From: Halostreptopolyspora alba
Lineage (GTDB): Bacteria > Actinomycetota > Actinomycetes > Streptosporangiales > Streptosporangiaceae
Direction of reading: 5' to 3'
Assembly: GCA_003725585.1 (NCBI GenBank)
Contig: RJMB01000005.1
Coordinates: 124,001 to 188,000, forward strand
DNA length: 64,000 nt
Shown: in pieces, positions 52,072 to 61,308 of the stretch
Layout of the letters: every line of letters begins with the position of its first letter
Numbering within the stretch: position 1 is the stretch's first letter
The notes under the pieces: generated by a model
Told to the model about the DNA's origin: nothing
Seen by the model: the letters and a program-made list of their open reading frames with translations, nothing else
Database searches by the model: none
Program-made: the position numbers and the translations under genes

Positions 52072-52303
52072 CTACTCGACCGGGGGTGTCCTCCTCCGGG
52101 ACCCGCTGGACATAGGCGGCCAGGGCAGCGCCGTCACCACCTCGCCGGTGTCGCCCTTGGACAGTCCGATCAATGGGGCCTCCTCGGTGGTGTCGGTGCC
52201 GGAGGCGGGGAGGCTGTCTCCCGGTGCGCGCGCGAAGGGGCTGCTGCAGCATGGTCTCGATGCGGGTCAGCCGGTCGAGCACCTCACGGTCGGTCGGCTC
52301 CAT
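52072..52303 (-). pseudogene. Small hypothetical gene with a probable frameshift
   Basis: ATG 52303 begins MEPTDREVLDRLTRIETMLQQP, a plausible helical start 6 bases after the preceding stop, but the frame then turns Arg/His-rich. The alternative frame reads APGDSLPASGTDTTEEAPLIGL and ends at TAG 52072 with ordinary composition. One base shift near 52230 would join them. I do not recognise the protein. Confidence 0.3.
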
Positions 52304-52309
52304 GACGGC

Positions 52310-52570
52310 CTACAGCTCTCGTAGCGGCTGCACGGTGGCGAAGCTGGCGTCCCGCAGCTCAGTCGCCGCGGCGGTCGACGTCTCTTGGGCGAACTGGAAG
52401 ACAAGCTCGCCGGTGCCGGTGACGACGCAGCGCTCGGTGACCGTGTGGCTGGTGGCGCCGAAGACACCCACGACCGTGTGCTCCTGGCCCAGCGTGATCA
52501 CCTGGCGGAACCGCATCTCCTGGATGTCGCGCACCCCGACCCCGGCCGCGGAGGCGAATACAGCGATCAT
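52310..52570 (-). CDS. Hypothetical protein
   Basis: 86 residues on the minus strand with good GC3 bias. The text (VRDIQEMRFRQVITLGQEHTVVG, VTERCVVTGTGELVFQFAQET) suggests a small beta-rich domain. The ribosome site at the ATG is poor and the gene begins just beyond the tRNA-Ser terminator, so the true 5' end may be lost. Function unknown. Confidence 0.45.
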   Translation of the reverse strand: MIAVFASAAGVGVRDIQEMRFRQVITLGQEHTVVGVFGATSHTVTERCVVTGTGELVFQFAQETSTAAATELRDASFATVQPLREL

Positions 52571-52646
52571 TCCGCGTTCGTCCGGGGCGGCGCCGGGTGA
52601 TGCTCCGCGAACCGATTGGACTCACACAGCCGTCGTGAGCAAACAA

Positions 52647-52678
52647 AAGGGGCCTCGGCCGAATCACCGAAGCCCCTT
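52647..52678 (-). terminator. Terminator of tRNA-Ser
   Basis: AAGGGGCCTCGG and CCGAAGCCCCTT pair with one mismatch around an 8-base loop, 10 bases past the 3' end of the tRNA. Confidence 0.75.
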
Positions 52679-52687
52679 CTCACCAGG

Positions 52688-52774
52688 CGGAGGATGAGGG
52701 ATTTGAACCCTCGAAGGGGTTGCCCCCTAACCGCATTAGCAGTGCGGCGCCCTAGGCCACTAGGCGAATCCTCC
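52688..52774 (-). tRNA. tRNA-Ser (anticodon GCT)
   Basis: 87-base class II tRNA on the minus strand: acceptor GGAGGAT/ATCCTCC, anticodon stem CCGCA/TGCGG with loop CTGCTAA, a long variable arm (GGGGGCAACCCCTT), and T arm GAGGGTTCAAATCCCTC. CCA is not encoded. Confidence 0.96.
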
Positions 52775-52852
52775 TGGTGCGACAACAGTACCGACCGTGG
52801 GGCACGGGCGCAAAGCGGTTCTCCCGCTCGTGGCGCGGCTGACGCGGTGTGT

Positions 52853-52897
52853 GGGCCACCCGGAGGCCGTCGCTGTGGGACGGCCTCCGGGTGGCCC
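52853..52897 (-). terminator. Terminator after the PPOX-family gene
   Basis: GGGCCACCCGGAGGCCGT (52853-52870) pairs perfectly over 18 bases with 52880-52897, 9-base loop, 64 bases past the stop at 52961. Confidence 0.75.
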
Positions 52898-52960
52898 GAG
52901 CGGGGACCCGCACCCCAACGCGGGTGCGGGTGTGGGCGGGCCGGTGCCGGCTCGCCCTCG

Positions 52961-53395
52961 TCAGGCCACGTCGCGGGCGTCCAGGTCGAACGCGCCGCCT
53001 TCGACACCCCAGGTGAGCACGCGGCGCGGCCGGACGAGGATCCACGCCGGTTCGAATCGGAAGGGCGCGCCGAGCCGCCGGCCCAGCTTCTCCCCGCCCT
53101 CGATGTGGGCCTCGGCGACCCCGCGGATCTCCACACCGCGCGGCTCCCAGCCGTTGGTGGTTTCCACGTCGTCCACCACCAGGGACACGTCCGGCCGGGC
53201 GGCGGCGTTGCGGAACTTGGCGCTGCCCGCCATGCCGGAACCGGCGGCGCCGCCGATCACGATCCCGTCGGTGTCGGCGTCGTAGAAGAACCCGACCGGC
53301 CGTACCTGGGGGCGGCCGCGGGCGTCGGAGGTGGCGAACCTCCCCAGTAGCTGTTCGCCGAGATAGTCCAGCTCGGCGGTGGTGAAAACGCTCAT
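52961..53395 (-). CDS. PPOX-class F420-dependent enzyme family protein
   Basis: 144 residues. FTTAELDYLGEQLLGRFATSDARGRPQVRPVGFFYD and AGSAKFRNAAARPDVSLVVDD are the split-barrel flavin/F420-binding core of the actinobacterial PPOX family; RGVEIRGVAEAH follows. The C-terminal strand LVRPRRVLTWGVEG is typical of the PPOX class F420-dependent group. It likely reduces or oxidises a small molecule with F420; substrate unknown. Monocistronic. Confidence 0.88.
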   Translation of the reverse strand: MSVFTTAELDYLGEQLLGRFATSDARGRPQVRPVGFFYDADTDGIVIGGAAGSGMAGSAKFRNAAARPDVSLVVDDVETTNGWEPRGVEIRGVAEAHIEGGEKLGRRLGAPFRFEPAWILVRPRRVLTWGVEGGAFDLDARDVA

Positions 53396-53617
53396 GGGGC
53401 CAACCTGCCCGATCCGGGGGTGCGGAGGGAGTCCCTGTCATGGTCACCCTCCGGACCCGCCTGGAGCGTGGTATCGACCGGTGTCCGTGCCCGCGGGCAC
53501 TGTCGGCGCCGGCCGGCGCGCTTCGGTTGACCGGCGACGCCCGTGTCCACCCGCTGCGGGGTTCGTCGAGACAGGGGAACGGCTTCTCGCCCACACGCCG
53601 GCCCGAGGCCGCCGACC

Positions 53618-54205
53618 TCAGGTGGTGGCGCGCTCGATGATGAGGTCGGCGTCGCGGCGGAGGCGGGCCACGGCACGGGAGATGGTGCTCTTGACGGTGC
53701 CGATGGTGACACCGAGCCGCTCCGCGATCTGCGCCTCGCTGAGATCCTGGTAGTAACGGAGGACGAGGGTCTCCCGCTGGCGGTCGGGCAGCCGCTCGAT
53801 CGCGCGGTGCACCACGTCGTGGAGGTCGCTCTTCCAGGTGGGGTCGTCGACGCGCTGCTCGGGGATGTCGTTCGTGGGGTAGATGTCCAGCCTGCGGCGG
53901 CGCCACTCCGAGATCTGGGTGTTGACCATCGCGCGGCGCACGTAGCCGTCTCGGGCGTTCGGGTTGCTGATCCGGTCCCAGGCGAAGAACGTCTTGACCA
54001 GCGCGGCCTGTAGCAGGTCCTCGGCGTCGGAAGGGTTGTTCGTCAATGACTGGGCCATGCGCAGGAGCGCGGGGCCGCGTTCGGTCACGTAACGCGAGAA
54101 CTCCGCGTACCTGGATTGGCGCGTTGTTTCGGTCACAGAACCACCGACCCGCATCGCCGTTACTGGACGCGCTGGCCGCGCTCCACGGGGTGTGTCATCG
54201 GACAC
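53618..54205 (-). CDS. SigE-family ECF RNA polymerase sigma factor
   Basis: 195 residues from ATG 54205; GTG 54136 would give 172 residues, closer to the family norm, so the start is uncertain. Region 2: YAEFSRYVTERGPALLRMAQSLTNNPSDAEDLLQAALVKTFFAWDRI. Region 4: AIERLPDRQRETLVLRYYQDLSEAQIAERLGVTIGTVKSTISRAVARLR. No anti-sigma factor gene is next to it. The divergent neighbour is the cysteine-rich/MauE pair, which might be a target. Confidence 0.92.
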   Translation of the reverse strand: MSDDTPRGARPARPVTAMRVGGSVTETTRQSRYAEFSRYVTERGPALLRMAQSLTNNPSDAEDLLQAALVKTFFAWDRISNPNARDGYVRRAMVNTQISEWRRRRLDIYPTNDIPEQRVDDPTWKSDLHDVVHRAIERLPDRQRETLVLRYYQDLSEAQIAERLGVTIGTVKSTISRAVARLRRDADLIIERATT

Positions 54206-54542
54206 GCAATCGCCCTTGTGGTCACTGTTGCCTGGGAAAAGTAATCATTAGCCCTGATCTCGCTCATCTTCTGCCCAAAAGCACCATTCGGGGAGAATCC
54301 ACTGAGGTGTGGAAGTACCAAACTCCCGCCCATCCACTATCCGAAATCCGGTTGCGTATCACGCTTCACGCTCGCCGCCTCGCGGCGCGGGAGACGCCCA
54401 CAGGCTGTGGATCTCTCAGGTGAGGCGCCCCGCGGGAGGGGAACGTAGCCGGGACGGGATCCGGCGAGCGTGGCGCGGGGCCGGCCGTGCGAAGCGCCCC
54501 CGGAAAGCGGGACGTACACACCAACAAAGGGCGGGAGGGTCG
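54206..54542. other. Divergent promoter region of sigma factor and Cys-rich/MauE pair
   Basis: 337 bases. Lower GC around 54220-54350 (AAGTAATCATTAGCC and neighbours), as expected for promoters. No coding text with motifs. GGGAGGGTCG precedes the ATG at 54543. I cannot define an ECF-type GGAAC/-10 pair with confidence. Confidence 0.4.
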
Positions 54543-55481
54543 ATGTCAGGGGACGTGGCGAAGCGGCGGCGGCTAGCCGCGGCGCTGCTGGGGCCGGAAG
54601 CGGTGCCCGAGCCGCAGCAGCCCCTCCACCGGGTCGTGCGCGGTGAGGTCATCGAGGCAGGCGCGCGCACGCTGCGCCTGGCGACCCCCAACGGTGAGGA
54701 GACGTTGCTGCTCGCCGACACAGCCTCCCTCTGGCGCGGCGGCCCGGCCGCCCCGACCGAACTGAGGCCCGGCGACGACGTGGTGCTGCGGTGCGCGGCC
54801 GGCGGCCGGTGGGTCGCCGAACGCGTCTGGGCGCGCATCGCCCGCGTGACCGGGGTGATCCGCGGCCGATCCGGCGACGGTGTCGAGGTGGACGTGGGCC
54901 ACGACCGCCCGAGCGCCACGGTGGTGATCGGCTACCGGGTGTCCGGGCGCATGGCGGTGCGCCACCCGGTTCTGGAACCCGGGTACCTGTTCGACGCCGT
55001 TGGGGTGTGGCGCGACGGCGTGGTACACGCGGTCCGTCCGGCCACCACCCAACCGCCCGTTCCGGTCGGGGAGCTGCGGCCGCGGCGTCGGCGGGAGAGC
55101 GGGCCACGGGTCTCGGGCATGGTCTCGTGGTATGACCCGGCCGACGGCGACCCCGCCGCGGCCGGGGCACAGCTGGCCGGGGCCGCGTACCCGGCGCTCG
55201 ACCCGGCCAGCGACTGCGGGTGCCCACCGGTCCGCGGCTGCCTCCCACTGCCGCTGATGTCCCTCGGGATGACGTTTTGGCTGCGCAACGACGACACCGG
55301 GGACAACGCCGTTGTCCCCATCGTGGCCTGTGGCGCTCCCGCCGCCCACTTCTGCGACCGGTGCGCCGCCGGGGCCTCGGCGGAGAGCGGCCGGCTGGCG
55401 CGGCTGACCCTGCTGAGCTTCGTGGCGCTCGGGGGCGACCCCGAGGTGGGGTGCTGCAACGCGACGATGACAACGGGGTGA
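54543..55481 (+). CDS. Cysteine-rich protein of unknown function, partner of a MauE-type membrane protein
   Basis: 312 residues from ATG 54543. The first 150 residues form beta-rich, Arg/Val-rich segments (GEVIEAGARTLRLATPNGEETLLLADTA) without cysteine. From about residue 220 the C-terminus holds nine cysteines in groups: DCGCPPVRGCLPLP, VACGAPAAHFCDRCAAG and VGCCNATMTTG. There is no signal peptide or membrane helix. The pattern resembles a cofactor- or disulfide-bearing domain. It is followed after 3 bases by a MauE-like gene, a family that supports cysteine oxidation, so the pair may mature or use these cysteines. No characterised homologue known to me. Confidence 0.7.
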   Translation: MSGDVAKRRRLAAALLGPEAVPEPQQPLHRVVRGEVIEAGARTLRLATPNGEETLLLADTASLWRGGPAAPTELRPGDDVVLRCAAGGRWVAERVWARIARVTGVIRGRSGDGVEVDVGHDRPSATVVIGYRVSGRMAVRHPVLEPGYLFDAVGVWRDGVVHAVRPATTQPPVPVGELRPRRRRESGPRVSGMVSWYDPADGDPAAAGAQLAGAAYPALDPASDCGCPPVRGCLPLPLMSLGMTFWLRNDDTGDNAVVPIVACGAPAAHFCDRCAAGASAESGRLARLTLLSFVALGGDPEVGCCNATMTTG

Positions 55482-55484
55482 GCC

Positions 55485-56351
55485 GTGCTCGACGCCATTC
55501 GTGACACCCAGCTTCTGGTCGTCTCCCTGGTCCTGGTGCTGGGCGCGCTCGGCAAGTTCACCTCTCCGTTCTCGCGCGGCGCGGCGAGCCTGCTGCCCGT
55601 GTCGGCGCGCCGCTGGTTCACCCGGGCGCACGGTGCGGCGGAGGTGGTGGCCGCGGGGGTGCTGTTGACACTGACCGGCCCTGGGGGCGACACCGCCCGT
55701 GTTGCGACCGCGACGCTCTTCGCCGGGGGTGTGGGCGTGCTGCTGGTGCTGCGTCGCCGGGACCCCGAGATGGGGTGCGGCTGTTTCGGTGGGCTGAGCA
55801 CCACCCCGATCGGTTGGCGGGTGATCACGCGCGCCGCGTTGTTCGCGGTGGCCGCCGCCTCGACGGTCGGGCTGGACACATCGGGGTTCGGCGTGCTGGG
55901 CGCCCTCACCCCGTGGCACGGGATGACCATCGTCGCCGAGGTCGTGCTGCTGGTCGCGCTCTCCCCCGAGTCGCGGGAGCTCGCGGTGCGGCTGGGGCGT
56001 CGCGACCCGTGCGAAACGCGTGTCGTCTCCGTGCGTGGCACGAGGACGCGGCTGATGTTGAGCGGCGTGTGGCGCGCCAACGCCGCGTTCTTGGTCAACC
56101 GGAGGCCGTTGGACGTGTGGCGTCGGGGGTGCTGGCGGTTCCTCCACTACTCCGGGCGTCGCCGTGGGCGGCCTGTGGATGTCGTGTTCGGCGTTCCGCT
56201 CCACGGGCGGGGGTCGGCGGTGCGTGTCGCCATCACCGACGCGGAGACCGGCGTGTCCCTGCCGGCGCTCGGGGCGACCCCGCCGGGTGAGCCGGAACCC
56301 CGGCCGTGGGGCGGCGCGGGCGCCGGCGGCGCCGGCGGTGGTTCGGGCTGA
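55485..56351 (+). CDS. MauE/DoxX-like redox membrane protein
   Basis: 288 residues from GTG 55485, 3 bases after the Cys-rich gene. Four hydrophobic helices in the first 160 residues (LLVVSLVLVLGALGKFTSP, AAEVVAAGVLLTLTGPG, ATLFAGGVGVLLVLRRRDPEMGCGCFGG, ITRAALFAVAAASTVGL). CGCFG is the vicinal-cysteine motif of MauE, the methylamine-utilisation protein involved in disulfide chemistry of partner proteins. The last 100 residues are a soluble basic tail with a Gly-rich end, which MauE proteins usually lack. It probably transfers electrons to or from the Cys-rich partner. Confidence 0.85.
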   Translation: MLDAIRDTQLLVVSLVLVLGALGKFTSPFSRGAASLLPVSARRWFTRAHGAAEVVAAGVLLTLTGPGGDTARVATATLFAGGVGVLLVLRRRDPEMGCGCFGGLSTTPIGWRVITRAALFAVAAASTVGLDTSGFGVLGALTPWHGMTIVAEVVLLVALSPESRELAVRLGRRDPCETRVVSVRGTRTRLMLSGVWRANAAFLVNRRPLDVWRRGCWRFLHYSGRRRGRPVDVVFGVPLHGRGSAVRVAITDAETGVSLPALGATPPGEPEPRPWGGAGAGGAGGGSG

Positions 56352-56376
56352 GGCTCGACCCGGGGTGGTGGAGTCG

Positions 56377-56414
56377 CCTCGCCGGGCGTGACGTCACCGC
56401 CACGCCCGGCGAGG
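56377..56414. terminator. Bidirectional terminator
   Basis: CCTCGCCGGGCGTG (56377-56390) pairs perfectly with CACGCCCGGCGAGG (56401-56414), between the convergent MauE and lipoprotein genes. Confidence 0.8.
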
Positions 56415-56421
56415 TGGGGCC

Positions 56422-57180
56422 TCAGCTGAGGACCTCCTCCTCGCGCTCCACGGCGGACTGGGCGAACTCCAGCAGAGTCTCCTCGTTGCTGGGGTCCTCC
56501 TCCGCCCGGAGCATGCTCACGTTCGCGAGGCGGTCACCGTTGTGGTACACGATGTTGTACATGTGGATCGACTCCCCCTCGGCCGCCGCCTCGAGCACGT
56601 AGGCGCGGGAGTCGTCGCCGACCGTGTCCAGGTCGAGGTCCTTCAGGGTGTACGTCGTGGTCGATCCGTCCTCCGTGGTGGCCTCGTAGCTGGCGCACTC
56701 CTCGGGTGCCGCCGCCTCCACGGCCTTCTTCGCGGCCTGCTCGTCGAGCCTGACGAGCGTGTGCGAGATCGAGCCGTCCTCGCGGGGGTAGGTGGCCAGC
56801 GACGCGGGAGCCTCGCGGACCTCCGACGACTGCGCCCACCGGTCGACGGCGTCGGCGCACTCGGGCTTGTCCAGCTCCGTGGACTCGCGCAGCTCGGCGG
56901 TCTGCTGTGTGGTGCTGAGCTCGGCGTAGGTGCCCTGCTCGCTCTGCTCGGGGTCGGCCTTGGTCTCGTTGAACTCCACGAGCTGTGCCTGGTCCAGCTC
57001 GCTCGCGATCTCGGTGTCGGTCTTGGGCTCGGGCTCGGGCTCGGCGGAGCCGTCCTGCTCCTGGTCACCGGAGGAGCAGCCGGCGATACCGACGAGGAGG
57101 GCCGCGAGACCGGTGGCGGCGATCACCGGCCCGCGCGTGGGCCGTGGAGTTCGCGGCGTTGATGTCCGAAGGTGATGCAT
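56422..57180 (-). CDS. Secreted lipoprotein of unknown function
   Basis: 252 residues. Signal peptide [17 protein letters not shown] with lipobox IAGC, then an acidic linker and a mature domain with two cysteines ([26 protein letters not shown]). The alternating beta strands and the pattern of a cysteine pair around 100 residues apart recall the PknH-type extracellular sensor lipoproteins, but I cannot confirm this. Divergent from hisC with 109 bases between starts. Confidence 0.75.
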   Translation of the reverse strand: MHHLRTSTPRTPRPTRGPVIAATGLAALLVGIAGCSSGDQEQDGSAEPEPEPKTDTEIASELDQAQLVEFNETKADPEQSEQGTYAELSTTQQTAELRESTELDKPECADAVDRWAQSSEVREAPASLATYPREDGSISHTLVRLDEQAAKKAVEAAAPEECASYEATTEDGSTTTYTLKDLDLDTVGDDSRAYVLEAAAEGESIHMYNIVYHNGDRLANVSMLRAEEDPSNEETLLEFAQSAVEREEEVLS

Positions 57181-57289
57181 GGTCGACTTTTTCCTCTACT
57201 GTGCGAAGAGCCGCTGGGGTCAACGGCGGATTTCCAGGGAGTATTCGCCGAGAGTAGTTTCGGCGTTGCACAGAGTATCGAGGAGGATC

Positions 57290-58378
57290 ATGGTCTCGGC
57301 GTCGAGTTCTCCATATTTTCGCGACGTTCTTGGAGCCATCCCCGGCTACCAGCCGGGACGCAAGATCGAGGGACCCGACGGGCGGTCGATCAAGCTCTCC
57401 TCCAACGAGAGTCCCCACGGCCCACTGCCGTCGGTTCTCGACGCCGTCGCCGAGGCCGCGACGCTGCTCAACCGCTACCCCGACAGCGGGGCCGTCGAGC
57501 TGACAGCGGCCCTGGCCAACCGTTTCGACGTCCCGGAGGACCACCTGGCCCTCGGCGCGGGTTCCGTGGGGGTGCTGCAACAACTGCTCGAAGCCACCGC
57601 CGAACCGGGCACCGAGGTCGTCTACGCGTGGCGCTCGTTCGAGGCGTACCCGCTGCTCGCCGACCTGTCGGGCGCGACCTCGGTCCGGGTGCCGCTGAGC
57701 GAGGAGACCCACGACCTCGACGCCCTGGCCGCGTCGATCACCGACCGGACCCGCGTGGTCCTGGTGTGCAACCCGAACAACCCCACCGGTACCGCGGTCC
57801 GCGAGGAGGCCCTGACCGCCTTCCTCGACCGCGTGCCCGACCATGTGCTGGTCGTGTTGGACGAGGCGTACCGCGAGTACGTCCGCGACCCGCGGGTGCC
57901 CGACGGTCTCACGCTGTACCCCGACCGCCCGAACGTCGCGGTGCTGCGGACGTTCTCGAAGGCGTACGGGCTGGCGGCGCTGCGCGTCGGCTTCCTCGTC
58001 GGGCATCCGCACGTGGCCTCGGCCGTGCGCAAAACCATGGTGCCGTTCGCCGTGAACCACCTGGCCCAGGCCGCCGCCGTGGCGTCACTGGCCGCGGAGG
58101 ACGAGCTGTCGCGGCGCGTGGAGGCCACGGTCAAGGAGCGCGAACGGGTGCGCGAGGCGCTGGTCGCCGACGGCTGGGTGGTTCCGCCCACCGAGGCCAA
58201 CTTCGTGTGGCTGCGGCTGGGCCCGCACACGTCGGACTTCGCCGCCGCCTGCGAGGCCGCCGGGGTGGCGGTGCGCCCGTTCGCCGACGAGGGGGTGCGG
58301 ATCAGCATCGGAACGCCCGAGGAGAACGACGAACTGCTGGCCGTCGCGCACGCCTACCCCCGGCGCAACGGCGACTGA
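57290..58378 (+). CDS. hisC: Histidinol-phosphate/aromatic aminotransferase
   Basis: Start set at ATG 57290 behind AGGAGG (362 residues). Fold I aminotransferase of the HisC branch: [57 protein letters not shown], and the PLP lysine in [17 protein letters not shown]. It converts imidazole acetol phosphate to histidinol phosphate; the actinobacterial Pat-type phenylalanine aminotransferase is an alternative, since no other his gene is near. Convergent with the regulator. Confidence 0.92.
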   Translation: MVSASSSPYFRDVLGAIPGYQPGRKIEGPDGRSIKLSSNESPHGPLPSVLDAVAEAATLLNRYPDSGAVELTAALANRFDVPEDHLALGAGSVGVLQQLLEATAEPGTEVVYAWRSFEAYPLLADLSGATSVRVPLSEETHDLDALAASITDRTRVVLVCNPNNPTGTAVREEALTAFLDRVPDHVLVVLDEAYREYVRDPRVPDGLTLYPDRPNVAVLRTFSKAYGLAALRVGFLVGHPHVASAVRKTMVPFAVNHLAQAAAVASLAAEDELSRRVEATVKERERVREALVADGWVVPPTEANFVWLRLGPHTSDFAAACEAAGVAVRPFADEGVRISIGTPEENDELLAVAHAYPRRNGD

Positions 58379-58437
58379 ACGACACCCCCGGACGGGCCGA
58401 GTGAGTCCGACCGAACCGCGGTCCCAGCTGACCGAAA

Positions 58438-58471
58438 AGGGGTCCGGGAGGTGTCCGCCTCCCGGACCCCT
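58438..58471. terminator. Bidirectional terminator
   Basis: AGGGGTCCGGGAGG and its exact complement CCTCCCGGACCCCT flank a 6-base loop, between hisC and the convergent regulator. Confidence 0.8.
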
Positions 58472-58486
58472 ACGGTGTTCCCCGGG

Positions 58487-59809
58487 TCACTTGCCGGCTT
58501 TGTCCTTGTCGATCTTCTCCACGATCAACCGGTACAACTGGCGCGGCCGGCCCGGCTGCAGGGTCCGGTTCGGCGGCAGCGGCCAGGCCAGCCCCTCCTC
58601 GACCAGGGTGCGTAGCAGCCGCCGGGCCGTGCGCGGCGTGACGCCCAACATCCGTCCCGCGTTCTCGGCGTCGACCACCAGAGGGCCGTCCTCCTCGGCG
58701 ATCTTCTCCGACAGCCGCAACAGGGTCTCGCGCCCCTTGGTCCGCAGTGGTTCCGGCGTCTGCTGGCGCTGTGGCGCGCGCTGCGCGGGAACCAGGGAGC
58801 GCCCCTCGCGGTCCACCGCGAAGCTCTGCCGCGTGGCCTGTGCCCGACTCAGCGCGGCACGCGCGTGGCTCTCGGCGTCCTGGGTGGTGCGTCCCATGCC
58901 GATCCCGACCTCGATGGCGATACCGAGCTCGGCCTTGATCCGCTCCACGAACGGTGGCTGCCGGAACCCCTCGGTGGCTGACACCAGCGACCCCCGTGTC
59001 GCGGTGACCATGAACGTGTGGTCGTCCACGGGGTGCGCGGTCGCGTTGATCCGATGCGCCTCCTGCAACAGCAGGCGTTGCAGCGCCAGCCGGAGCTCGT
59101 CGCGCCAGTAACGCGGGGTCGAACGGCGGGTGGAGTCACGCAGCGTGGGGACGTCCACGACCACGACCCCCAGCTGGGCCTCCTCCAGCCGGTGGTGCGC
59201 GCCGAGCAGCCCGGCGGTCTGTAGGGCGCTGCGCACCCCCGCGTTGGTGGGGCGCAGCCGCATCACCGGCACGCCGATGGCCTCCAACCGCTCGGCCACC
59301 CCCCGCACGCAGGTGATGGCCATCCTGGTGACCTTGCGTCGCCACAACCCCTCGTGAAACGAGGTCAACTGTGAGGTGCTGGTCAGCTCCTCGTGGACGT
59401 GGATCCCGTCGACCGGAAGGTCCACCTCGGAGTACGCCTCGACGACGTCGGACCGCCCGAGGACGTCGAGACTCGCTCTGGTGGGGTCGAGTCTCTCGTC
59501 CAGGGTGGCCCGCAGCAGCGCCTCGTGCAGGCTGGCGCCACCGAGAGGTACGTACGTGGCGGGCATGGTCAACACGCCGGCCTTACGCGCGAACTCGTAG
59601 GGGACGGGACTCGCGAAGAGGTAGGCGTCGATCGCGGATCCCAGGCGCAGTACCTTGTCGGTCGCCTCTTGCTCGTCTCGATAGGCGGCGGCGATGAGTC
59701 TGGCGTTGAGGGGGCCTGTGGACCCGGACCCCATGAGCATGACACGCTCGACCACCTCATGAGGCCCGATTACACCAATTGTCAAATCGCCAGTACGCTG
59801 CGCACTCAC
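58487..59809 (-). CDS. HTH transcriptional regulator with nucleotide-cyclase-like domain
   Basis: 440 residues. Residues 1-180 form an alpha/beta domain (LTIGVIGPHEVVERVMLMGSG, VLGRSDVVEAYSEVDLPVDGIHVHEE) resembling sensor/PAS-like parts of actinobacterial regulators. Residues 210-340 contain LGVVVVDVPTLRD, HTFMVTATRGSL and ELGIAIEVGIGMGRTTQDAESHARAAL, which follows GGDEF/GTP-cyclohydrolase III-like folds without the GGDEF signature. The C-terminus is a winged helix (AENAGRMLGVTPRTARRLLRTLVEEG). Placed between hisC and murA. It may sense a nucleotide; not shown. Confidence 0.8.
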   Translation of the reverse strand: MSAQRTGDLTIGVIGPHEVVERVMLMGSGSTGPLNARLIAAAYRDEQEATDKVLRLGSAIDAYLFASPVPYEFARKAGVLTMPATYVPLGGASLHEALLRATLDERLDPTRASLDVLGRSDVVEAYSEVDLPVDGIHVHEELTSTSQLTSFHEGLWRRKVTRMAITCVRGVAERLEAIGVPVMRLRPTNAGVRSALQTAGLLGAHHRLEEAQLGVVVVDVPTLRDSTRRSTPRYWRDELRLALQRLLLQEAHRINATAHPVDDHTFMVTATRGSLVSATEGFRQPPFVERIKAELGIAIEVGIGMGRTTQDAESHARAALSRAQATRQSFAVDREGRSLVPAQRAPQRQQTPEPLRTKGRETLLRLSEKIAEEDGPLVVDAENAGRMLGVTPRTARRLLRTLVEEGLAWPLPPNRTLQPGRPRQLYRLIVEKIDKDKAGK

Positions 59810-60006
59810 CTCGGGTCGCTCCCCGCTACCATTCCACGTTCTTCACTATGTGCGCCCACTGGTTTCCCGAAACTGATTCCTGTCACGGCACGATTGCCGA
59901 GATCGTACCCATTGTGCGGGGCGAATGAAGATCGTTTCGCACAGAACACCGGACCGCCGAGCGCGCGGGAGATCCCACACCCCGGCGTGAACTGGGCTTC
60001 TTCCGG

Positions 60007-61308
60007 CTAAGCGGAATCAACGCGTGCCACGTCGGCGCCCAACGCGGACAGCCGGGAAGCGAACTGTGCGTGACCACGATCCACAAGGTAGCCCGGAGCG
60101 ACGATGGTGTCACCTTCGGCCACCAGGCCCGCCAGGACCAGGGCCGCCCCGGTGCGTAGGTCGTGGGCGACCACCTCGGCGCCCCGAAGCCTCGTCGCGC
60201 CGTGCACGATGGCCCGGGTGCCTTCGACCTCGATCTTGGCGCCCATCTTGTTCAACTCGTCGGCCAGCGCGAACCGGCCGTCGTAGATGGCCTCGTGGAT
60301 ATAGCTCTCGCCCTCCGCGAGCGCCGCCAGCGCCACCAGGGGGGACTGCAGGTCGGTGGCGAACCCGGGGTACGGCGAGGTGACCGCGTTGATGGGGCGC
60401 AGCGCCTTGTCGGGGTCTCGGTGGACGTGCAGCACCGCTCCCTGCTGGGCGAACTCGACCCCCATCTGCTCGAGCTTCCAGCGCGCGACGCCCAGGTGCT
60501 CCAGGTGGGCCCCGACCAGGCTGACGTCGCCGCCGGTGGCGGCGGTCATCATCGCGAAGACCCCGGCGTCGATCCGGTCGGACATGATCGTGTGCTCGAC
60601 GGCGGTCAGCTCCTCGACCCCCTCGACCGTGATGAAACCGGTGCCGCCACCCGAGATCTTGGCCCCCATCCGGGTGAGGAAGTCGATGACGTCGAGGACC
60701 TCGGGCTCCAGGGCGGCGTGCTCGATCACCGTGGTGCCGGGCGCGAGCACCGCGGCCATGATCAGGTTCTCGGTGCCGGTGTGTGAGGGGGTGTCGAGGT
60801 AGAGGTGCCCGCCACGCAGATTCTGGGCCTCGACACTGATGTGGTTCCGGGCGGCGTCCTCGGTCACGTTGGCGCCGAGCCGGGCGAACCCGCGATAGTG
60901 GAAGTCGAGGTTGCGGCTTCCGAGGTTGCAGCCGCCGACCCCCTCGATCAGGGCCTGGCCGGTGCGGTGCATGAGCGCGGGGACGAAGAGCACGGAGCCG
61001 CGGAACCGCGACGCGATGTCCGCGGGGAGCACGGCCCGGTTCGGGTCGTTGAGTTCGGAGGCGTCGATGACGACCGTGCGCTCGGTCTCGTGGAACTGCA
61101 CCTTGGCGCCGATATGCTCGGCGAGCTCCAGCGCGCGGTGGACGTCCTCGATGATCGGGACGTTGCGCAGTACGGTACGTCCCTTCGCCGCGAGCAGGGC
61201 GGCACCGATCATTGGCAGGACGGCGTTCTTCGCACCCTGGATGAACGCGGTCCCGTTGAGGGGGCGGCCGCCACGGACGCGGTAACGAACCTCCTGGCCC
61301 ATGCTCAT
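60007..61308 (-). CDS. murA: UDP-N-acetylglucosamine 1-carboxyvinyltransferase
   Basis: 433 residues. GAKNAVLPMIGAALLA with the lysine/asparagine pair of the active site, GGCNLGSRNLDFHYRGFARLGA with the fosfomycin-target cysteine loop, HTGTENLIMAAVLAPG in the second domain and APGYLVDRGHAQF with the closing arginine. It makes UDP-GlcNAc enolpyruvate, first committed step of peptidoglycan synthesis. The loop differs from the usual GGC.IG.RPVD (GGCNLGSRNLD), so it may be a divergent MurA paralogue. Monocistronic. Confidence 0.93.
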   Translation of the reverse strand: MSMGQEVRYRVRGGRPLNGTAFIQGAKNAVLPMIGAALLAAKGRTVLRNVPIIEDVHRALELAEHIGAKVQFHETERTVVIDASELNDPNRAVLPADIASRFRGSVLFVPALMHRTGQALIEGVGGCNLGSRNLDFHYRGFARLGANVTEDAARNHISVEAQNLRGGHLYLDTPSHTGTENLIMAAVLAPGTTVIEHAALEPEVLDVIDFLTRMGAKISGGGTGFITVEGVEELTAVEHTIMSDRIDAGVFAMMTAATGGDVSLVGAHLEHLGVARWKLEQMGVEFAQQGAVLHVHRDPDKALRPINAVTSPYPGFATDLQSPLVALAALAEGESYIHEAIYDGRFALADELNKMGAKIEVEGTRAIVHGATRLRGAEVVAHDLRTGAALVLAGLVAEGDTIVAPGYLVDRGHAQFASRLSALGADVARVDSA

